64,000 bases of DNA, taken from the NCBI GenBank assembly GCA_025062325.1, contig JANXAL010000101.1, positions 43,168 through 107,167 on the forward strand, read 5' to 3'. The notes beneath the pieces are model-generated. The model ran no database searches, was not told where the DNA came from, and was given only the letters and a program-made list of their open reading frames with translations. Each line of letters starts with the position of its first letter. Position 1 is the stretch's first letter. Position numbers and translations under genes: made by a program. The DNA is from Roseiflexus sp. (lineage in GTDB: Bacteria; Chloroflexota; Chloroflexia; Chloroflexales; Roseiflexaceae). Shown here one piece after another: positions 55,812 to 63,811 of this stretch.

Positions 55812-58327
55812 TGGTAGGTATTGTGCTCGTTTCGCACAGTTCATTGCTGGCGGCTGGCATCGTCGAAATGGCGCGCATGGTCATGCAGCAGGCGCCAGTG
55901 CCGATTGCGGTAGCGGCTGGCGCCGATGACCCGGAACATCCGCTGGGAACCGATGCAGCAAAGATCCGTCGGGCGATCGAAGAGGTGTACAGTGATGATG
56001 GTGTGCTAGTGCTGATGGATCTGGGCAGCGCGATCCTAAGCGCTGAGATGGCGGTCGATTTTTTACCCGAAGATAAGCGTGCAAATGTAAGATTATGCGC
56101 TGCTCCCATTGTCGAGGGCGCCATTGCCGCCGTGGTTCAGGCGAGTCTTGGAGCATCCCTGGATCGTGTTGAAGCCGAGGCGCTTGGATCACTGGCAGGG
56201 AAAAGCGAGAGTTTGAGCAATCACGTCTATGCAGCCGTTTCAGAAGCGCTGGCGCCGTCGGCAGGCGCAGCAGTCAGGGCATTGGAGATACAACTGACGG
56301 TAACAAACCGCCTGGGGTTGCATGCTCGACCGGCAGCGCTGTTGGTGCAGACGGCAGGGCGCTTTCGTTCCGATATTCGCATTGCGCGCGCCGGTCAGGC
56401 GGCTCGTCAGGTTAATGCCAAGAGTTTCAATGCCGTGGCGTCGCTCGGCATCCGCCAGCATGAAGTAATCACGGTTGCTGCGCGTGGACCAGACGCTGCC
56501 GAAGCGCTGGCAGCGTTGCAGCAACTCGCCGCAGAGAAGTTTGGCGAATCCGATGAACTGCCGGAGGCGTCACAAGCGGCGCCTCCAGTATCTGGAGGAG
56601 AAGCGCCTGCAGGCGCGCTGCGCGGCGCTGCCGCTTCCCCAGGATACGCTATCGGTCCAGCCGTCATGTTGCGTCAAGTCGAGCCACAGGTCGAACGGCG
56701 CCCAATCGATGATCCAGACGCAGAAATGTCGCGTCTGCGCGCGGCTCTGGACGCCGTGCGCGAATCGACGCGATCGCTGCGGGATCAGGTTGCTCGCCAG
56801 CACCCTTACGAGGCGGCAATCTTCGATGCGTATCTGATGTTCCTTGACGATCCTGAGGTTCTAACACGCGTTCAGCGGATGATTGAGGAGGAACGTGTCA
56901 ATGCCGAATGGGCCTGGCGCAAGACGGTGGACGAATCTGCCAGAGCGTTTGAGGCTATCGAAGACGAATATATGCGGGCGCGGGCTGTCGATATCCGCGA
57001 CATCGGCGCGCAGGTGTTGAGCCGGCTAACCGGGCAGACCCGATCGGGCAGCATCGATCAAGCAGGCATTCTCATTGCGCCCGATCTGTCGCCATCGGAG
57101 ACGGCATATCTTGATCGGACCGCCGTCCTGGGTATCTGCACGGAGCGGGGCAGCCCGTCATCGCACAGCGCCATTCTGGCACGCACGCTGGGCATTCCTG
57201 CCGTCACTGGGGTGGGCGCCGCCATCGCACGGATCCATCCCGGGACGACGCTTGTTGTTGATGGATATGAGGGGCTGGTCTGGATCGCGCCTGATGACCA
57301 GGTCGTTGCCGACTATACCGAGCGACGGGCGCAGTGGCAGGCTGCACGGGAGCAGGCGCGACAATCGAGCGCGATGCCAGCCATTACGAAGGACGGCGCA
57401 CATATCGAAGTCGCTGCCAATATCGGCAGCCTGGCAGATGCCCATGCTGCTGTTGAGCATGGTGCGGATGGCGTGGGACTGCTCCGCACCGAGTTTCTCT
57501 TTCTTAATCGCACGGCAGCGCCCGACGAGGACGAGCAGTACGAGACGTATGCCGCGATCGCGCGGGTGATGGAAGGGCGTCCGGTGATCGTGCGCACCCT
57601 TGATGTAGGAGGCGATAAGCCGCTTGCGTACATTCCGCTGGGACGCGAGGAGAACCCGTTCCTGGGTCAGCGCGCCATCCGGTTGTGCCTGAACCAGCCA
57701 GATCTGTTTGCGACGCAACTGCGCGCCATTTTGCGCGCCAGCGCCGGGCATCGACTCAAGGTAATGTTTCCGATGATTGCAGACATTGGCGAATTGCGCC
57801 GTGCACGCGCCATCCTAGGGGCGGTGGCTGACGGATTGCGCGCTCAATCTGTTCCGATGGCCGACTCTATCGAGGTCGGAATGATGGTCGAAGTGCCCTC
57901 GGCTGCATTGCTGGCGCATGTCTTTGCGCCGGAGATCGATTTTTTCAGCATCGGGTCGAATGATCTGATCCAGTACACGCTGGCAGCGGAACGAGGAAAT
58001 GCGGCCGTTGTCCATTTGCAAGATGGTCTGCATCCGGCAGTGCTCGTGCAAATCCAGCACGTGGTGCAAAGCGCACAACGCGCCGGAAAGTGGGTAAGCG
58101 TCTGTGGCGAACTAGCTGCCGATCACGACGCTGTACCGGTGCTGATTGGTCTAGGTATACAAAAGTTGAGCATGTCGCCCGGTGCAATTCCGCAGGTCAA
58201 GGAGCTGATTCGGCGATTAACGCTGGCAGAAGCGCGGCAATGGGCGAGTCAGGCGTTGACGATGGAGTCGGCGGAGGCAGTGCGTCGATTCATCCGGTCG
58301 CGCCAGGAGGCGCTGGCTGAAGGGTGA
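55811..58327 (+). CDS. dhaM: DhaM-HPr-Enzyme I fusion (complete PEP phosphorelay)
   Basis: An 838-aa chain carrying three PTS modules. The DhaM EIIA-mannose-type domain (about 1-130) has H9 in VLVSHSSLLAAG. An HPr domain (about 158-245) has H171 in NRLGLHARPAA. Enzyme I (about 268-838) has H452 in ERGSPSSHSAILARTLGI and the complete PEP-binding C-terminal barrel, with IGSNDLIQYTLAAERGN and C765 in VCGELAADH. E. coli DhaM has only a truncated EI domain; here EI is whole, so PEP to EI to HPr to EIIA to DhaL can run without other PTS proteins. The TAATG overlap with glpK indicates translational coupling. Confidence 0.94.
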   Translation: MVGIVLVSHSSLLAAGIVEMARMVMQQAPVPIAVAAGADDPEHPLGTDAAKIRRAIEEVYSDDGVLVLMDLGSAILSAEMAVDFLPEDKRANVRLCAAPIVEGAIAAVVQASLGASLDRVEAEALGSLAGKSESLSNHVYAAVSEALAPSAGAAVRALEIQLTVTNRLGLHARPAALLVQTAGRFRSDIRIARAGQAARQVNAKSFNAVASLGIRQHEVITVAARGPDAAEALAALQQLAAEKFGESDELPEASQAAPPVSGGEAPAGALRGAAASPGYAIGPAVMLRQVEPQVERRPIDDPDAEMSRLRAALDAVRESTRSLRDQVARQHPYEAAIFDAYLMFLDDPEVLTRVQRMIEEERVNAEWAWRKTVDESARAFEAIEDEYMRARAVDIRDIGAQVLSRLTGQTRSGSIDQAGILIAPDLSPSETAYLDRTAVLGICTERGSPSSHSAILARTLGIPAVTGVGAAIARIHPGTTLVVDGYEGLVWIAPDDQVVADYTERRAQWQAAREQARQSSAMPAITKDGAHIEVAANIGSLADAHAAVEHGADGVGLLRTEFLFLNRTAAPDEDEQYETYAAIARVMEGRPVIVRTLDVGGDKPLAYIPLGREENPFLGQRAIRLCLNQPDLFATQLRAILRASAGHRLKVMFPMIADIGELRRARAILGAVADGLRAQSVPMADSIEVGMMVEVPSAALLAHVFAPEIDFFSIGSNDLIQYTLAAERGNAAVVHLQDGLHPAVLVQIQHVVQSAQRAGKWVSVCGELAADHDAVPVLIGLGIQKLSMSPGAIPQVKELIRRLTLAEARQWASQALTMESAEAVRRFIRSRQEALAEG

Positions 58328-58389
58328 TGCGAAGACACACAGGCGCAAAGCCATGCAATTGATGCAACGCCTGCGTGTCTTCACGCATC
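58326..58389. terminator. Bidirectional hairpin between dhaM and ssb
   Basis: GATGCGAAGACACACAGGCG (58326-58345) pairs with CGCCTGCGTGTCTTCACGCATC (58368-58389) with two mismatches or bulges. It lies between convergent genes. Confidence 0.7.
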
Positions 58390-58408
58390 TGCATCAGCCT
58401 TTCCGGAA

Positions 58409-58819
58409 CTAGAACGGCGCGTCCTCAGGCTCTTCCGAGGCTTCAAGCGCTTCCTGATCGTTCGTGTCTGGTCGGCTGTCCAGGAACATCACTTCGTTGG
58501 CTCGAACAAACGCCTTGTAGCGGCGCAGGCCGGTCTCCTTGTCTTCCCAGCTCTGGGTGCGCAGACTGCCGACGATCCGCACCCGGCTGCCTTTGTGCAG
58601 GTAGCGCACGCACTGGTCGCCCAGTTTGTCCCATGCCTCAACCAGCGTCCAATCGGTTTCAATCTCCCGCTCGCCGTTTTCGCTGCGCGCACCAAAGTGC
58701 TTGGTAGCCACGTTGAAGCGGGACACCCGCGCTCCCGATGAGAAGACGCGCTGTTCTGGCTCGTCGCCAAGCCAACCGATGAGTTCGACGGTGTTGACTG
58801 TCCCTCTGACCTGACGCAT
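58409..58819 (-). CDS. ssb: Single-stranded DNA-binding protein
   Basis: A 136-aa protein with an N-terminal OB fold (VNTVELIGWLGDEPEQRVF, VSRFNVATKHFG, TDWTLVEAWDKLGDQCVRYLHKG) and a short acidic C-terminus ending EEPEDAPF, close to the consensus DDDIPF tip that recruits partners. The chain is shorter than in E. coli. Its neighbour at 59009 may also act in DNA metabolism. It is probably an additional SSB; the replication ssb normally lies between rpsF and rpsR, which are not here. Confidence 0.93.
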   Translation of the reverse strand: MRQVRGTVNTVELIGWLGDEPEQRVFSSGARVSRFNVATKHFGARSENGEREIETDWTLVEAWDKLGDQCVRYLHKGSRVRIVGSLRTQSWEDKETGLRRYKAFVRANEVMFLDSRPDTNDQEALEASEEPEDAPF

Positions 58820-59008
58820 GTTCGTCTCCTTTGTTGCGCCTACCTGAGCTGGCGAGATGCCTGTTCAGGCGATGCGCAGGTCAGTTGAGGGACGCCTGCC
58901 GGGGAGCCGGGGAAATCTCAGATAGGCATCGATGCGGATACCTGTGCGGCTATTGATGAGTCGTGCCGCACATCAGATAAACCGCACAGGTTGCAAAAAG
59001 GTTACGGG

Positions 59009-59701
59009 TTACTCTCCAACGGCGCGACGGATAGGTCGTTGCAATTCGCGCAGGAGCGTCGACGCCTGTCCGCTCGTCAGTTCGCCAAGGGTGACGTTGA
59101 AGCGCTGCTGCACTTCAGCATCAAGGTCGAAGCCGTGCTGAGACGCCAATTTTCTGAGTGCATCAATTTGCTTCTCACTGGCGGGTGCACTGTCGGAAAT
59201 GCGCGTTGCACCTGCGCCATTATCGCCGGGTATGCTGCGTGGCGCCGGTGTGTAGGCCTGGCGCTCCTCAGCGAGTTTCTTCAGGCTATCAATGAATGCG
59301 CTCGCCTGTCCTTTGGTCATCGTCACCAGATCAACGCGATGTTCCTGGGCGAACGCTGCCAGTTGCTCGTTGGTCCATGCAAGGTCTTCCTGGAGCGCGG
59401 CGATGTAATTGCGCTGTCGTTCGCTGGCAGGCGCATCGGGATCGCGCACAGTCGGCGGCGGCGGTGCAGGTTGCGCCTCGCGGATGCTGGCCGTCTGCGC
59501 TTCGATGGCTTCGCGCTGCGCCTGATAGATGCGCCAGCCGAGCTCTACGGCCTTCTTCACATCTTCGTCGGTTGCGTCGAGCGGCAGGACAATCGTTTCC
59601 TCAAGGGTGACGTAGTCTTCGCCAATGCGGATAGCGGCGCGGTAGGTGCGCGAAACGGTCGACTCGGAACGGGTGGGTTCGGTCTTACGTGGGGATGCCA
59701 T
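59009..59701 (-). CDS. Protein with two copies of an ASEKQ..TxGQAS module
   Basis: A 230-aa protein, family not recognised. Residues about 1-55 form an RIGEDYVTLEETIVLPLDA domain. Two similar modules follow a Pro-rich linker: ASERQRNYIAALQEDLAW...MTKGQASAFIDSLKKL (about 92-147) and ASEKQIDALRKLASQHGF...LTSGQASTLLRELQR (about 173-222). Such helical modules occur at the ends of some phage and bacterial DNA-binding proteins. ATG 59701 has GGAGG 9 bp upstream. It is upstream of ssb on the same strand with a 190-bp gap, which suggests a DNA-related role by association only. Confidence 0.8.
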   Translation of the reverse strand: MASPRKTEPTRSESTVSRTYRAAIRIGEDYVTLEETIVLPLDATDEDVKKAVELGWRIYQAQREAIEAQTASIREAQPAPPPPTVRDPDAPASERQRNYIAALQEDLAWTNEQLAAFAQEHRVDLVTMTKGQASAFIDSLKKLAEERQAYTPAPRSIPGDNGAGATRISDSAPASEKQIDALRKLASQHGFDLDAEVQQRFNVTLGELTSGQASTLLRELQRPIRRAVGE

Positions 59702-59829
59702 ATACTCGTACCTCCTACCCTGCCAGAAAGGGCGCTGCTGGCGCGGGACGCTACTCGTACCTTCCGAAAACACTCGTGCCCTCCCACAGTATAGCACATC
59801 TGTTTCATCTTGGCAAGGGTGATTTTGAG

Positions 59830-59858
59830 TTGACAGGCGCCGCAGGTTGCGCTATACT
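59830..59858 (+). promoter_or_regulatory. Sigma-70 promoter of the tRNA-Leu/tRNA-Pro unit
   Basis: TTGACA (59830-59835), exactly 17 bp, TATACT (59853-59858); the first tRNA begins 13 bp after the -10. Confidence 0.88.
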
Positions 59859-59870
59859 GTTCTGTGCAGC

Positions 59871-59956
59871 GCCGAAGTGGCGGAATGGCAGACGCGACGG
59901 TCTCAAAAACCGTTGGAGGTGACTCCGTGTGGGTTCGACTCCCACCTTCGGCACCA
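59871..59956 (+). tRNA. tRNA-Leu (CAA anticodon)
   Basis: An 86-nt class II tRNA with acceptor GCCGAAG/CTTCGGC, anticodon loop CTCAAAA reading CAA (UUG codon), a long variable arm (TTGGAGGTGACTCCGT), T arm GGGTTCGACTCCC and an encoded CCA. Confidence 0.95.
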
Positions 59957-59977
59957 TTCCGCTGCGGCAAAGGGTGA

Positions 59978-60054
59978 CGGGGCGTGGCTCAGCCTGGTAG
60001 AGCGCAGCGTTCGGGTCGCTGAGGTCGGTGGTTCAAATCCACTCGCCCCGACCA
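59978..60054 (+). tRNA. tRNA-Pro (CGG anticodon)
   Basis: A 77-nt tRNA with acceptor CGGGGCG/CGCCCCG, anticodon stem-loop CAGCG-TTCGGGT-CGCTG reading CGG (CCG codon), T arm GGTGGTTCAAATCCACT and an encoded CCA. It is 21 nt after tRNA-Leu in the same transcript. Confidence 0.95.
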
Positions 60055-60065
60055 GTGAGTAATAG

Positions 60066-60092
60066 CGATCGCCGGTCGATGACCGGCGATCG
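60066..60092. terminator. Terminator after tRNA-Pro
   Basis: A perfect 12-bp stem CGATCGCCGGTC / GACCGGCGATCG with a 3-nt loop, followed by TTGTTATT. It may also serve the convergent dsbB gene. Confidence 0.88.
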
Positions 60093-60098
60093 TTGTTA

Positions 60099-60701
60099 TT
60101 AGATAAGCGCTCCCCAACCAATGAATGCTGCGGCGACAAGCACAACGATAGCGTAGGCGGCGAGCGCCTGCCGGTCGCGCAGCGACGGCGGCTCATCTGT
60201 CCTGGCGCTTGTGCTGACCGCCGTGGCGCCCATCAGGAAACTGATGATCAGAAATGCGGTGAGCGCCATGAACGGCACGTTGATGAACCCCAGAATGTTC
60301 AGGTAATCCACCGTGCAGGGGATGCCGTCAACACACGGCGGCGGCGGTAACCAATCGGTTTTGATTAGGAGGTAATGGTAGAGCGAGACGCAGGCGCCGA
60401 AGAGGGACAGCGGCAGCACATACAGGTGCAGCCCGCGGTCACGGCGCAGGATGCCGATCAGGATCAGGAACACCAGCGGGTACATCAGAATGCGCTGGTA
60501 CCAGCAGAGAACGCACGGGATCCAGCCAAGCGCCTCGCTCATAAACAGGCTTCCACCCGTTGCTACGGTTGCCTGGAGTAACGCCAGGTGCCTCCCGTAT
60601 ATGGCGAAGAAGGCGCTCAGGCGGTCTTCTTCTAGTTTCCCAGAAATTTCGCCGATAGCAACGCTCGATTGCGTGTCGGGTACGCGCATGCCGAACCTCA
60701 T
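60099..60701 (-). CDS. dsbB: Disulfide bond formation protein DsbB/BdbC
   Basis: A 200-aa membrane protein with four TM helices and a fifth, C-terminal one. The redox pairs are C63/C66 in IPCVLCWYQR and C123/C129 in the second external loop (PPPCVDGIPCTVDYLN). It reoxidises a DsbA-like thiol oxidase using quinone. The short BdbC-like loop and the motif LNILGFINVPFMALTAF place it in the BdbC group. No dsbA is adjacent. ATG 60701 and ATG 60689 both have ribosome-like sites. Confidence 0.93.
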   Translation of the reverse strand: MRFGMRVPDTQSSVAIGEISGKLEEDRLSAFFAIYGRHLALLQATVATGGSLFMSEALGWIPCVLCWYQRILMYPLVFLILIGILRRDRGLHLYVLPLSLFGACVSLYHYLLIKTDWLPPPPCVDGIPCTVDYLNILGFINVPFMALTAFLIISFLMGATAVSTSARTDEPPSLRDRQALAAYAIVVLVAAAFIGWGALI

Positions 60702-60810
60702 CGCCTTCCGCTGCTTTACCCGTTGGAGCGGGGTAGCAGGTTAGTGATCCTTAACGCTTGTGGTATACTTTACTACCTGCGGTAGGAGAAGGATCTATGC
60801 ATGACCCCGT

Positions 60811-61443
60811 ATGTCAACGCTGCTCGTCACTGGTTTCGAGCCGTTTGGCGGCTTTTTGGTCAATCCCTCAGCAGAGTTGGTGCGTTATTTCGCTAGCAAC
60901 GGTACACCACCAGGCGCCGCAACTGCTATTTTGCCGGTCGATGCCATGCGAGCGCCTCGCATGATAACCGATCTGCTGCTCACGCACCAACCCGATTTCT
61001 GTCTGATGCTGGGTCAGGCGGACGGATATGCTGCGCTCTCAGTTGAGCGTGTGGCAATCAATCTGTGCGATTTTCGCATCCCGGATAATGCCGGTCTTCA
61101 GTGGGTCGACAAACCGATCATCGTCGATGGACCAGCAGCGTACTTCTCAAACGCGCCGGTGCGTGATGTCGTAGAGGCGATCCGTGCCGCTGGCGTTCCT
61201 GCCAATTTGTCCCTGTCGGCAGGTGCGTACCTGTGCAATATGGTGTACTATATCGCCCTGCACGTCTGCGTCACCCGCCAATTACCCACCCGTTGTGTGC
61301 TCATTCATTTACCATCGCTGCCGTCGCAGGCAAGCGGCGACTCGCGCCCAAGACCGACTATGGCGCTTGAAACGATGTACACTGGCGTATGCGCTGCGTT
61401 GCGGGCGGCGGTTCCGGGGGTGGCGTTAGAGGCTAGGGGTTAG
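60811..61443 (+). CDS. pcp: Pyroglutamyl-peptidase I (pyrrolidone carboxylate peptidase)
   Basis: A 210-aa C15 cysteine peptidase that removes N-terminal pyroglutamate. The start VTGFEPFGGFLVNPS is characteristic, and the triad is E79 (SVERVAINL), C142 (SAGAYLCNMVYY) and H166 (VLIHLPSLPSQ). The best ribosome site (GGAGAAGGA) serves two out-of-frame ATGs at 60797 and 60801; the pcp ATG is 10-14 bp further. The last codons, LEARG and the TAG stop, are built from a TTAGAGG-like repeat. A TGTGGTATACT extended -10 lies near 60762. Confidence 0.92.
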   Translation: MSTLLVTGFEPFGGFLVNPSAELVRYFASNGTPPGAATAILPVDAMRAPRMITDLLLTHQPDFCLMLGQADGYAALSVERVAINLCDFRIPDNAGLQWVDKPIIVDGPAAYFSNAPVRDVVEAIRAAGVPANLSLSAGAYLCNMVYYIALHVCVTRQLPTRCVLIHLPSLPSQASGDSRPRPTMALETMYTGVCAALRAAVPGVALEARG

Positions 61444-61700
61444 AGGTTGTCAGACCTTTCGTCGTCAGTCTTCCCTCGCTCGACGCCTCATGCCTCGCGC
61501 CTGGCGCCTGGCGCCGGTCAGCAAATGGGGAAGCGAAGAAGCGAATGAGCAAGCGTGCGCGGTCTGTCCCGCGCCCCGCGCCGCTTGCCTCGCGTCTCTT
61601 GCCTCGCGCCTGGCGCCGGTCAGCGAATGGGAATGGGAAGAAGCGAATGGCAGCAAATGACGAGTACGTGCTGCCCGCCGCTTGTCGCTCACCTCTCGCC
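61426..61700. repeat. Low-complexity repeat region between pcp and proS
   Basis: It starts with TTAGAGG/TAGGGGT-type heptamers inside the end of pcp, then has two copies of CCTCGCGCCTGGCGCCGGTC followed by AGCRAATGGG (near 61493 and 61602), TTGCCTCGCGTCTC and GAAGAAGCGAATG-type direct repeats. No gene is seen. Confidence 0.75.
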
Positions 61701-61705
61701 TCTTA

Positions 61706-63148
61706 TCAATATGCCCGTGCGAAGATGACCTGCCGCGTCGTCTCTTTGCCGGTGTAGATGCAGCGCCCCGCCTGCTGCGGTTGATCGAGCGGAATGCACC
61801 GAATGGTTGCGCGGGTTTCTTCCTGGATGCGCTTTTCGTCCTCTACCGTCCCTGCCCAATAACAGCGAGCAAAGCCGCGTTCGACCTGCTGCTTCAGCTC
61901 ATCATAGGTTGTCACATCAGCGGTATGCGCTTCGCGGAACGCCAGCGCGCGCTGATAGAGCGCCTGCTGGATTTCTTCGAGCAGTATGATGAGTTGATCG
62001 GTCAATCCTGCCTGGGAAACGACCGATTTGCCTTCGCGCCCCGGTTGATCACGCCGGGCGATCGTCACGCTCCCTTTTTCGATGTCTTTCGGACCGATCT
62101 CAACGCGGATCGGGACGCCTTTCAACTCCCACTCGTTAAATTTGAACCCTGGCGTCAGGTTGTCGCGGTCATCGACCTTGAAGCGTAAACGTCCTTTCCA
62201 TTCGGCGGTCATGCGCTGCACTGCTTCCATCACCATGCTGCGCTCTGCATCGTTCCGGTAAATTGGCACTACGACAACTTGCGTCGGCGCCAGGCGCGGC
62301 GGGATGACCAGCCCTTCATCATCAGAGTGGGTCATGATCAAGGCGCCGATCAGGCGCGTGCTGACGCCCCAACTGGTTGTCCAGGCATACTGGACGGTGT
62401 TGTTCTGATCCGTGTACGTGATGTCGAAGGCGCGAGCGAAGTTCTGCCCCAGGTTGTGCGACGTGCCTGCCTGAAGCGCTCGCCCGTCCTGCATCATGGC
62501 CTCGATACAGTAGGAGCGCAGCGCGCCGGGGAACTTTTCTTTCTCCGATTTCAGCCCTTTGATCACTGGAATCGCCATTTCCTTCTCGACGAAATCGGCA
62601 TACACGTCGTGCAGGATCAGGAGCGTTTCGCGTTCAGCGTCTTCCTCGGTGGCGTGAACGGTGTGCCCTTCCTGCCAGAGAAACTCAGTTGTGCGCAGGA
62701 AAGGTCGGGTGCGCATCTCCCAGCGCATGACGTTCGCCCACTGATTGATCAGCAGCGGCAGATCGCGGTAGCTGCGTATCCATTTGGAATAGAAGTAACC
62801 AATGATCGTTTCCGACGTCGGACGGATGACGTAAGGCTCGGCAAGGTCTTCGCCGCCAGCGCGCGTCACTTCTGCCACTTCGGGCGCGAAGCCCTGAACA
62901 TGCTCGGCTTCTTTCATGAGAAAACTTTTTGGGATGAGCAGCGGGAAGTATGCATTGACATGACCGGTCGCCTTGATCCGCTCGTCCAGTCCGCGCTGGA
63001 TTGCCTCCCAGATCGCGTAGCCGGTTGGTTTGAACACAATACATCCCTTGACGACCTCTGCGTAATCGGCAAGGTCCGCCTGTTGCACGATGTCAAGGTA
63101 CCACTGCGAGTAGTCCTGTGCGCGGGGAGTGATTCCTTCCTTGGGCAC
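61706..63148 (-). CDS. proS: Prolyl-tRNA synthetase, archaeal/eukaryotic (short) type
   Basis: A 480-aa class II synthetase. Motif 2 is NVMRWEMRTRPFLRTTEFLWQE split around the conserved FLR-TEF, motif 3 appears near the ATP site at SWGVSTRLIGALI, and RPTSETII is the proline/ATP loop. There is no editing insertion between motifs 2 and 3, and the C-terminus is the zinc-binding-type tail ending in the conserved ...FARAY. The start is GTG 63148 with AAAGG about 10 bp upstream. It is transcribed from a promoter about 230 bp upstream, with a possible small ORF in the leader. Confidence 0.94.
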   Translation of the reverse strand: MPKEGITPRAQDYSQWYLDIVQQADLADYAEVVKGCIVFKPTGYAIWEAIQRGLDERIKATGHVNAYFPLLIPKSFLMKEAEHVQGFAPEVAEVTRAGGEDLAEPYVIRPTSETIIGYFYSKWIRSYRDLPLLINQWANVMRWEMRTRPFLRTTEFLWQEGHTVHATEEDAERETLLILHDVYADFVEKEMAIPVIKGLKSEKEKFPGALRSYCIEAMMQDGRALQAGTSHNLGQNFARAFDITYTDQNNTVQYAWTTSWGVSTRLIGALIMTHSDDEGLVIPPRLAPTQVVVVPIYRNDAERSMVMEAVQRMTAEWKGRLRFKVDDRDNLTPGFKFNEWELKGVPIRVEIGPKDIEKGSVTIARRDQPGREGKSVVSQAGLTDQLIILLEEIQQALYQRALAFREAHTADVTTYDELKQQVERGFARCYWAGTVEDEKRIQEETRATIRCIPLDQPQQAGRCIYTGKETTRQVIFARAY

Positions 63149-63177
63149 GTTCGTTGCACCTTTCTGCGTTCCAGGGA

Positions 63178-63303
63178 TTAAGTGATCTCATAGCACCGCC
63201 CCCCGTTGGGCAACGTCCGCCAGTCGCAAAAGTCCAGCGGCCCTGTGAAGGTCCAGCGACCATGGGGGGCGTCGATTGGCACAGTCAGCGCATTCGCAGG
63301 CAT
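63178..63303 (-). CDS. Possible 41-codon leader ORF upstream of proS
   Basis: ATG 63303 with AGGAAC just upstream, ending 29 bp before proS. The product contains GPLDFCDWRTLPNGGRCYEI and has coding-like codon use. It lies wholly inside the proS leader downstream of a good promoter. It could be a small protein or a regulatory leader peptide; the frame is also open further upstream to 63528. I do not recognise a family. Confidence 0.45.
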   Translation of the reverse strand: MPANALTVPIDAPHGRWTFTGPLDFCDWRTLPNGGRCYEIT

Positions 63304-63375
63304 GTTCCTAGCGTGGATTGTGAGCCCGCTGCGTTCTCGTGTCAATGGTTGCGCATGATGCTTCGCAGGAGCATC

Positions 63376-63404
63376 ATTATACCATGGGACTGCAGTCCGC
63401 CCAA
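63376..63404 (-). promoter_or_regulatory. Promoter of the proS transcript
   Basis: TTGGGC (63404-63399), 17 bp, perfect TATAAT (63381-63376). Confidence 0.75.
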
Positions 63405-63496
63405 CCATATGCGCGATAGAGGGCGTGCGTCTGTTGTATTCACGGGAAGCGCTGGTCGATGAACGTATGTGTATGCAGCGATCGGCGAACCGCTGA

Positions 63497-63811
63497 TCAT
63501 GAGGCCAGTACCAATGGCCAGCCGACATACACTGTCAGCGTGCCACGTGCAGCGCCAACAACACCGATGATCGGAAAGGCGTTATTCGGGATTCGTTGTC
63601 GATAGCGACGAAAGACTTCGATGCAAAGCGTGATCCTTGCCAATCCAATAACGATCTGCCAGTTCGTTGGCAATGCCTGCTTCAGATGCACTGGCGCCCA
63701 GAGCGCTCCAATCGCAAGGAGCGCGGTCAGGACGCCCGGCAGAACCCTCAATCGAGGCGCGCGCCATGTGGCAAACGCTGTCAGTGCAGCCAGCGATCCC
63801 AGAAACGCCAA
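63497..63811 (-). CDS. Small hydrophobic protein, 104 aa
   Basis: Three or four hydrophobic segments (about 2-16, 24-44, 52-66, 80-104), with ALLAIGALWAPVHLKQALPTN in the middle. The hydrophobic pattern and Arg-rich inner loop (EVFRRYRQRI) suggest a genuine membrane protein of unknown function. The start ATG 63811 has no strong ribosome site, so the gene may be longer or degraded. Confidence 0.5.
   Translation of the reverse strand: MAFLGSLAALTAFATWRAPRLRVLPGVLTALLAIGALWAPVHLKQALPTNWQIVIGLARITLCIEVFRRYRQRIPNNAFPIIGVVGAARGTLTVYVGWPLVLAS

Noticed and set aside
63149..63375. T-box riboswitch upstream of proS
   Set aside because: A segment GGGGCGGTGC resembles the T-box core loosely, but the conserved AGGGTGGNACCGCG block and a terminator are missing.
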